From Streptomyces scabichelini (lineage in GTDB: Bacteria > Actinomycetota > Actinomycetes > Streptomycetales > Streptomycetaceae): a stretch of 64,000 bases of DNA. Of the stretch, positions 59,549-64,000 are shown one piece after another; positions within the stretch are counted from its first letter, which is position 1, and each line of letters starts with the position of its first letter. The stretch covers positions 62,001 to 126,000 of the forward strand of contig NZ_JAAKZY010000003.1 of NCBI RefSeq assembly GCF_011045015.1, read 5' to 3'. The notes below the pieces were generated by a model. That model worked only from the letters and a program-made list of their open reading frames with translations. It was not told the DNA's origin and searched no databases. A program made the translations under genes and the position numbers.

Positions 59549-61102
59549 ATGAGCAGCAGCCCGCAGCCGTCCCCTTCAGCGCAGACCACCACCCAGGAAC
59601 GCGGTGGTGGCGGCAACGCGATGGCGCTGCTGGTCATCGCGTCGTGTCAGCTCATGGTGGTCCTGGACATCACCATCGTGAACATCGCGCTGCCGCACAT
59701 CCAGAGCTCCCTGGAGTTCTCCACCACCAGCCTGTCCTGGGTGGTCAACGCGTACACCCTCACCTTCGGTGGTCTGCTGCTGCTCGGCGGCCGGACCGGC
59801 GACATCCTCGGCAGGCGGCGCGTCTTCATCTTCGGGGTGCTGCTCTTCGCGCTCGCCTCCCTGCTCGGCGGGTTCGCACAGAACGCCGGCCAACTCCTCG
59901 CCGCCCGCGCCCTCCAGGGCGTCGGCGGCGCCATCGCGTCGCCGACCGCACTCTCCCTGGTCAGCACGACGTTCCGGGAAGGGCCCGAGCGCAACCGGGC
60001 CTTCGGGGTGTTCGCCGCGGTCTCGGCGGGCGGTGGTGCGATCGGACTGCTCGCGGGCGGGGTCATCGTCGAGTGGCTGAGCTGGCGGTGGGTGCTCTTC
60101 GTCAACGTCCCGATCGGGCTGCTCCTCGCTCTCGCCACGCCCCGCTGGATCAGGGAGTCCGAACGCCACCCGGGCCACTTCGACTTCACCGGCGCGCTGA
60201 CCTCCACCGTCGGCATGGTGCTGCTGGTGTACGGCTTCATCAGGGCCGCGCAGGACGGCTGGGGGGACGCGCTGACCCTGGCCTCGTTCGCCGCGGCCGT
60301 CATCATCCTGACGGTGTTCATCCTGGTCGAGAAGCGTTCCAGGCAGCCGATCACGCCGCTGCACATGTTCGCCGACCGTAACCGCGCGGGCACCTACGGC
60401 ATGATGCTGAGCCTCGCCGCCGCGATCTTCGGCATGTTCTTCTTCCTCACGCTGTTCACGCAGAACGTGCTGGACTTCAGCCCGCTGAAGACCGGTCTCG
60501 CCTTCCTGCCGGTCAGCGCGGTCATCGCGATCGGTGCGGGCCTTGCCTCGCGGTTCCTGCCCACGTACGGCCCGAAGCCCTTCATGGTGGTGGGCGCGAT
60601 CCTGGCGGCGACGGGCCTGGCCTGGCTGACCCTGACCGACGTCCACTCCACCTACGCGGGCAGCGTCCTCGGCCCGATCCTCGTCTTCAGCCTCGGCATG
60701 GGCATGGAGTTCGTCTCGCTGACGTTGATGGCGCTCTCCAACGTCGCCACCCAGGAGACGGGCGCGGCCTCCGGGCTTCTCAACGCCACCCAGCAGGTCG
60801 GTGGCTCGCTCGGACTGTCCATCCTGGTCACGATGTTCGGTACGGCCAGCAGGAACGAGGCCGACGAGCAGGTGCCGCGTTTCCTGGAACAGGCGACCCC
60901 GGCCGAGCGCCTTCGCTTCGAACGCACCGGGGATCTCCCGCCGCCCTGGGCCGACGAGGTCCTCACCTCCGGGGTCTCGGCCGCCTTCATCATGGCGGCG
61001 ATCTTCGCCGTGCTCGCGGCACTGATCGCCGTCCTGGTCATCCAGGTCCGCCCGTCCGACCTGGAACGCCTCAAGGGCGGGATGGGCCCCGGCCCGGTCT
61101 GA
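59549..61102 (+). CDS. MFS exporter, DHA2 (14-helix) family
   Basis: About 517 residues from MSSSPQPSPSAQ (a GTG 12 bases earlier also fits). Fourteen helices; motif C-like WVLFVNVPIGLLLALATPRW, the early VVLDITIVNIALPHIQ and NAYTLTFGGLLLLGGRTGDI (motif D1/A) are typical of DHA2 drug/proton antiporters. A long loop (RNEADEQVPRFLEQATPAER) precedes the last helix. It is divergent from the ArsR gene over the operator pair, so its transcription may be under that regulator. Confidence 0.93.
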   Translation: MSSSPQPSPSAQTTTQERGGGGNAMALLVIASCQLMVVLDITIVNIALPHIQSSLEFSTTSLSWVVNAYTLTFGGLLLLGGRTGDILGRRRVFIFGVLLFALASLLGGFAQNAGQLLAARALQGVGGAIASPTALSLVSTTFREGPERNRAFGVFAAVSAGGGAIGLLAGGVIVEWLSWRWVLFVNVPIGLLLALATPRWIRESERHPGHFDFTGALTSTVGMVLLVYGFIRAAQDGWGDALTLASFAAAVIILTVFILVEKRSRQPITPLHMFADRNRAGTYGMMLSLAAAIFGMFFFLTLFTQNVLDFSPLKTGLAFLPVSAVIAIGAGLASRFLPTYGPKPFMVVGAILAATGLAWLTLTDVHSTYAGSVLGPILVFSLGMGMEFVSLTLMALSNVATQETGAASGLLNATQQVGGSLGLSILVTMFGTASRNEADEQVPRFLEQATPAERLRFERTGDLPPPWADEVLTSGVSAAFIMAAIFAVLAALIAVLVIQVRPSDLERLKGGMGPGPV

Positions 61103-61124
61103 AGCGGAGACGTTCACCAGCGGC

Positions 61125-61442
61125 GAGTGGTGTCCGGCTCGCCGCGGGCGAGGAGGGTCCGAGGAGACCGCGTTCGCCTACCGCGACGCCGACTTCTCCA
61201 CCGCCCTCAGCCCCGCCCTGCCGACCCGCGCCGAGTGCGAGGCGACCATCGACTGGGCGCGCGCCTTCGCAGGGGCACTGGAACCACACTCGACGGGGGC
61301 CGGCTACGTGAACTTCATGGACGCCGACGACCAGGACCGGGTGCGGGCCAACTACCGGCAGAACTATGACCGCTTGGCGTCCGCCAAACGGCGCTACGAC
61401 CCCGGCAACCTGTTCCGCCTGAACCACAACATCGCACCCTGA
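61125..61442 (+). pseudogene. C-terminal remnant of a BBE-type FAD-linked oxidoreductase
   Basis: In the frame from 61161 to the TGA at 61440-61442 it reads EETAFAYRDADFSTALSPAL, a central segment ECEATIDWARAFAGALEPHS and ends NYRQNYDRLASAKRRYDPGN then LFRLNHNIAP. This is the BBE domain that closes berberine-bridge-type FAD oxidases. No start or ribosome site, and the FAD-binding N-terminus is absent: the MFS gene ends just upstream. A deletion or insertion removed the rest. Confidence 0.7.
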
Positions 61443-61489
61443 GGGGCCGTCGCGCCGCTGCGGGAGCTCCATCGGCAACAGTCACGCGG

Positions 61490-63124
61490 TCAGGCCAGTG
61501 AGCAGGCGGAGCTGTTCAGGGTGAAGGCGGTGGGGTTGGGATTCGCGGTCGCCCGGGTGGCCGTGAAGCCCAGCGTGACGGAGCCCGCCGCGGGGATCGT
61601 CGCGGTGTACGAGGCGGAGGTGACGCCGACCTCGGAGCCGCTCTGCGTGGCGGTGCCTCCCCACAGGTTGGTGATGCGCTGGCTGTCGGGGAAGGTCCAG
61701 CGGAGGGTCCAGCCGTTGATCGCCGAACTGCCGGTGTTACGGATGGTGATCTCGCCCTGGAAGCCGCCGGGCCACTGGCCCGTCACCCGGTAGTCGATGC
61801 CGCAGGCCGCCGACGATCCGCCGGAGGAGGTGGTGACGGCCACCGTGCCGGAGCGCTGCGAGCGGTTGCCGGCGGCGTCGCGGGCGTAGGTGGCGAAGGT
61901 GTAGGAGGTGGACGGGGCGAGGCCGGTCAGAGTGGCGGCGGTGTCGGCCGTGGTGGTGACGACGGTCTCGGTCCCGCCGCTGACGCGGACGACGTCGTAC
62001 CCGGTGACGCCCGTCGTGTCGGTCGCGGCGGCCCAAGTCAGCTTCACCGAGGACGAGTTCACCTGCGAAGCGGTCGGCGTCCCAGGGGCGGTCGGGGGAG
62101 TGGTGTCGCCTCCGCCCGAGGAGTAGACGGTGGCTTCCTCGGAGGTGGCGGCGATGCCGTTCGCACCGTTGAAGAGCCGCTGTCCCCAGGTGGTGAGCTG
62201 GTTCGGGTCGAAGTTGGTGACCATGTCCAGGTATTCGACCCCGCCGCCGTTTCCGCTCCAGGACCAGCCGAGGTAGCCGAGGCCGAGCTGCTGTGCGGTG
62301 GCGAGGATGGCGTCCTCGTCAGGGTTGCCGTCCGAGTGGTCGTGACCGAACTCGCCCACCACGATGGGGAGTTTCGCGGCGACGAAGCGGTTGAGGTAGT
62401 CGCTGACCTCGGCGGCGGTGTCGAAGACGCCGTACATGTGGATGGAGAAGATCGTGTTGGCGTCGGGGTCGGCGGCGAAGACCGACGCGGCGTTGTCGCG
62501 CATGGTGAACGCCCAGTCCTGGCCCCAGTTGGGCGCGTCCACCATGATCGTGTGGTCGAAGCCGGCGTCGCGGAGCTTCTGGATGGCCGCCTTGGTGTCG
62601 GCCGTCCAGGCGGCGTAATTGGTGTTCCCGTACGGCTCGTTGCCGATGTTGACGATGACGTAGTCCTCTTGGCCGGCCAGGGCGCTCTGCACGCTGATCC
62701 AGTAGTCGGCGGCGCGGGAGAGGGTGGCGGCGCCGCTCTGTTCGCCGTAACCCGTGGTGTCGTGCACCTCCAGGACGCAGATGAGCCGGTTCTGCTTGCA
62801 CTGGGTGACGACGTTCGCCACGTCGGCGGTGTCGTTACGGGTCCACCGGTCACCGCTGGCGAGGACCACGCGTACGGTGTTGGCCCCCTTGGCCTTGATG
62901 TGGGCAAGGGAGTTGATCCGGTCCGGATACCAGGTGTGGGCGTGGTTGACGCCGCGCATCACGAAGTCGTTCCCGGACGCCTCCAGCAGCCGGCCGTTCT
63001 CGATACGGAAGCCGGTGGGCGCGGCATGGGCCGGGGTGCTGAGGCCGAGCAGGGGGAGAAGCAGGGCGGCCAGAAGGCTGAGAATCGTGACGTTCCGTAA
63101 GCGTAAGTGGCGACTGCTGCGCAT
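61490..63124 (-). CDS. secreted GH5 endo-mannanase/cellulase with Fn3 and CBM2
   Basis: 544 residues. Signal peptide ends at STPAHAAP. Residues ~36-335 are a GH5 TIM barrel with RGVNHAHTWYPDRI, VNIGNEPYG (acid/base Glu163) and PIVVGEFGHDHSDGNPDEDA (nucleophile Glu258), which resembles the GH5_8 mannanases of Streptomyces. An Fn3 domain (~345-430) and a CBM2 (~443-544, with Cys at both ends) follow. It degrades beta-mannan or cellulose outside the cell. A perfect CebR-type box is 24 bases upstream of the ATG. Confidence 0.92.
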   Translation of the reverse strand: MRSSRHLRLRNVTILSLLAALLLPLLGLSTPAHAAPTGFRIENGRLLEASGNDFVMRGVNHAHTWYPDRINSLAHIKAKGANTVRVVLASGDRWTRNDTADVANVVTQCKQNRLICVLEVHDTTGYGEQSGAATLSRAADYWISVQSALAGQEDYVIVNIGNEPYGNTNYAAWTADTKAAIQKLRDAGFDHTIMVDAPNWGQDWAFTMRDNAASVFAADPDANTIFSIHMYGVFDTAAEVSDYLNRFVAAKLPIVVGEFGHDHSDGNPDEDAILATAQQLGLGYLGWSWSGNGGGVEYLDMVTNFDPNQLTTWGQRLFNGANGIAATSEEATVYSSGGGDTTPPTAPGTPTASQVNSSSVKLTWAAATDTTGVTGYDVVRVSGGTETVVTTTADTAATLTGLAPSTSYTFATYARDAAGNRSQRSGTVAVTTSSGGSSAACGIDYRVTGQWPGGFQGEITIRNTGSSAINGWTLRWTFPDSQRITNLWGGTATQSGSEVGVTSASYTATIPAAGSVTLGFTATRATANPNPTAFTLNSSACSLA

Positions 63125-63147
63125 GGTGTTCCCTTCCCTGAGTGATG

Positions 63148-63161
63148 TGGGAGCGCTCCCA
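63148..63161. promoter_or_regulatory. CebR-type operator
   Basis: The 14-base palindrome tgggagcgctccca matches the CebR box of Streptomyces cellulose and cello-oligosaccharide genes. It lies between the GH5 gene and the Rieske gene upstream region, 24 bases before the GH5 start, and should repress the hydrolase until cellobiose-type inducers are present. Confidence 0.85.
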
Positions 63162-63269
63162 TGGCCATCAAGCCATTGTTGTCATTGACGCGTCAAGAGG
63201 CCGGCGACCGGCGGTGCAGGAGGGGCAGATGAAGGAAGAGGTGAAGAACGAGGGTGAGGAAGGAGACCC

Positions 63270-64000
63270 CTAGTCGCTCCCCGTCCCGGCCCGGGTCTCC
63301 ACCTCGGAGCGCAAGGCGGGCTCGCGCAGTTGCCCGGCAGGGACGTCGGACGGATAGAACTGGGCGTACCAGCGGCGCAATGCCTTGATGCCCTTTTCGT
63401 GGGGCAGCAGGACCGGGCGCGGTTGGTGGATCTTGTGATCCCAGATCCGGACCTCCTCGCGCACCTCGCCCAGGGCCTCCGCCCGGAAGACGAGCTTGAG
63501 GGCGGGCACGAGGAACGGGAGCCGGGACGGCTTGCGGATGTAGTACAGCATTCGCATCTCGCTCGTGCGGTCGTCGACGGGGGTGGTGAGGGCGACGGCG
63601 GTCACCGAGAGGACGGGGCCGTGGGAGCGGACCACCATGACGCCCGGTCCGTACATGAACGCATCGAAGGTGTTGTTGATGTCCCACCCGAGAACGCGCC
63701 GCCCGATCCGGCCGCGGACCTCGGCGAAGGGGCCGTCAGGCCGCAGGTCCTGCACGGGTGGTTCGCTCTGGCCGTGGATGAAGTGGAAGTGGGACTCGTC
63801 CACGATGTTCTCGCGCATCTCCTGGACGTGGATACGCGCTCGGCAGGTGTCGTCGATCGGATCGGCGAAGTCTCCGGACCCCGTCTCCGGGATCTCCGGT
63901 ACCTCCCACGACGGCTCGCCCGGCCCGGCGTAGACGAAGATGAGCCCGCTGTGTTCGCTGACCGGGAAGCCGCCGAGGGACACCTTGGGGGTGCGGACCG
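63270..64000 (-). CDS. Rieske-type oxygenase, C-terminal part (KshA-like; cut by window edge)
   Basis: The frame is open to the right edge: the N-terminal Rieske iron-sulfur domain lies outside. About 243 residues are visible, starting VRTPKVSLGGFPVSEHSGLI. The mononuclear iron site is in MRENIVDESHFHFIHG (the Asp-x2-His-x4-His pattern). This is like the 3-ketosteroid 9-alpha-hydroxylase oxygenase (KshA) and related terpenoid-type monooxygenases. It needs a reductase partner, not in view. Downstream is the GH5 gene's upstream region. Confidence 0.85.
   Translation of the reverse strand, partial: VRTPKVSLGGFPVSEHSGLIFVYAGPGEPSWEVPEIPETGSGDFADPIDDTCRARIHVQEMRENIVDESHFHFIHGQSEPPVQDLRPDGPFAEVRGRIGRRVLGWDINNTFDAFMYGPGVMVVRSHGPVLSVTAVALTTPVDDRTSEMRMLYYIRKPSRLPFLVPALKLVFRAEALGEVREEVRIWDHKIHQPRPVLLPHEKGIKALRRWYAQFYPSDVPAGQLREPALRSEVETRAGTGSD

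Noticed and set aside
59576-61117. Minus-strand open frame of 513 codons over the MFS gene
   Set aside because: The plus strand encodes 14 clear membrane helices; the reverse product is charged low-complexity sequence.
63225-63272. Short plus-strand frame MKEEVKNEGEEGDP with stop
   Set aside because: Fourteen codons of purine-rich sequence without a ribosome site or promoter that I could defend.

Overview
The window looks like a stretch of a Streptomyces chromosome. GC is very high with strong G/C at third codon positions, GTG starts are frequent, many start/stop codons overlap (ATGA, GTGA), and the genes include actinomycete hallmarks: a conservon (histidine kinase / roadblock / DUF742 / GTPase), F420-type PPOX proteins, an ECF42-type sigma factor next to a YCII protein, a CebR-type box, and a short sulfur-gene leader peptide ending in a Cys-Arg motif. 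No tRNA, rRNA, CRISPR array or complete insertion sequence was seen. The organism assignment is inference from these features, not from a database match.

Layout. 1-7.2 kb: a SWIM zinc-finger protein (cut by the edge) coupled to an SNF2 ATPase, a membrane fatty acid desaturase, a small membrane protein, two uncharacterised proteins and a frameshifted alpha/beta-hydrolase remnant. 7.2-15 kb: a methyltransferase, an MHYT-domain membrane protein, the four-gene conservon (8830-12915), a PPOX protein, a second orphan roadblock protein and a DUF6397-like protein. 15-19.4 kb: acyl-CoA thioesterase II, a Ski2-like DExH helicase and a membrane metal-dependent-hydrolase-like protein. 19.4-24.4 kb: zinc-free type B L31, a DUF5709 protein and a two-gene heterodimeric ABC exporter whose nucleotide-binding motifs are degenerate in a complementary way; one of its genes carries an in-frame REP-like insertion. 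24.4-33.8 kb: an L,D-transpeptidase-like lipoprotein, a GT39-like membrane glycosyltransferase, a secreted PNGase A-like protein, a dicarboxylate symporter, a MarR regulator divergent from an ABC exporter over a clear operator, and an MltG-like protein.

33.8-42.2 kb is a sulfur island: ssuC-ssuB-ssuA-ssuD plus a flavin monooxygenase read leftward from one promoter, preceded by a 27-codon leader peptide that appears to be translated from the first base of the mRNA. YjbQ lies divergently; cysteine dioxygenase, an amidohydrolase and a LacI regulator with palindromic sites follow. 42.2-46.3 kb holds a cytochrome P450, two tandem paralogous small lipoproteins, an NDH-2/FSP1-like oxidoreductase and a decayed LuxR-type response regulator. 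46.3-54.2 kb holds a LamG protein plus PQQ-type sugar dehydrogenase pair and a five-gene branched-chain-amino-acid-type ABC importer with a LacI-type palindrome upstream.

54.6-64 kb holds a fructosamine-kinase-like protein, a second F420-type PPOX protein, the YCII/ECF42 pair, an ArsR repressor coupled to an SRPBCC/maleylpyruvate-isomerase-like fusion with two operator copies, an MFS exporter, a BBE-oxidoreductase remnant, a GH5 mannanase/cellulase with Fn3 and CBM2 domains behind a perfect CebR-type box, and a Rieske oxygenase cut by the right edge. Most of the window is ordinary core-type Streptomyces DNA. The points most worth a second look are the leaderless sulfur leader peptide, the split-site ABC exporter with its in-frame repeat insertion, the paired ArsR operators and the three gene remnants.
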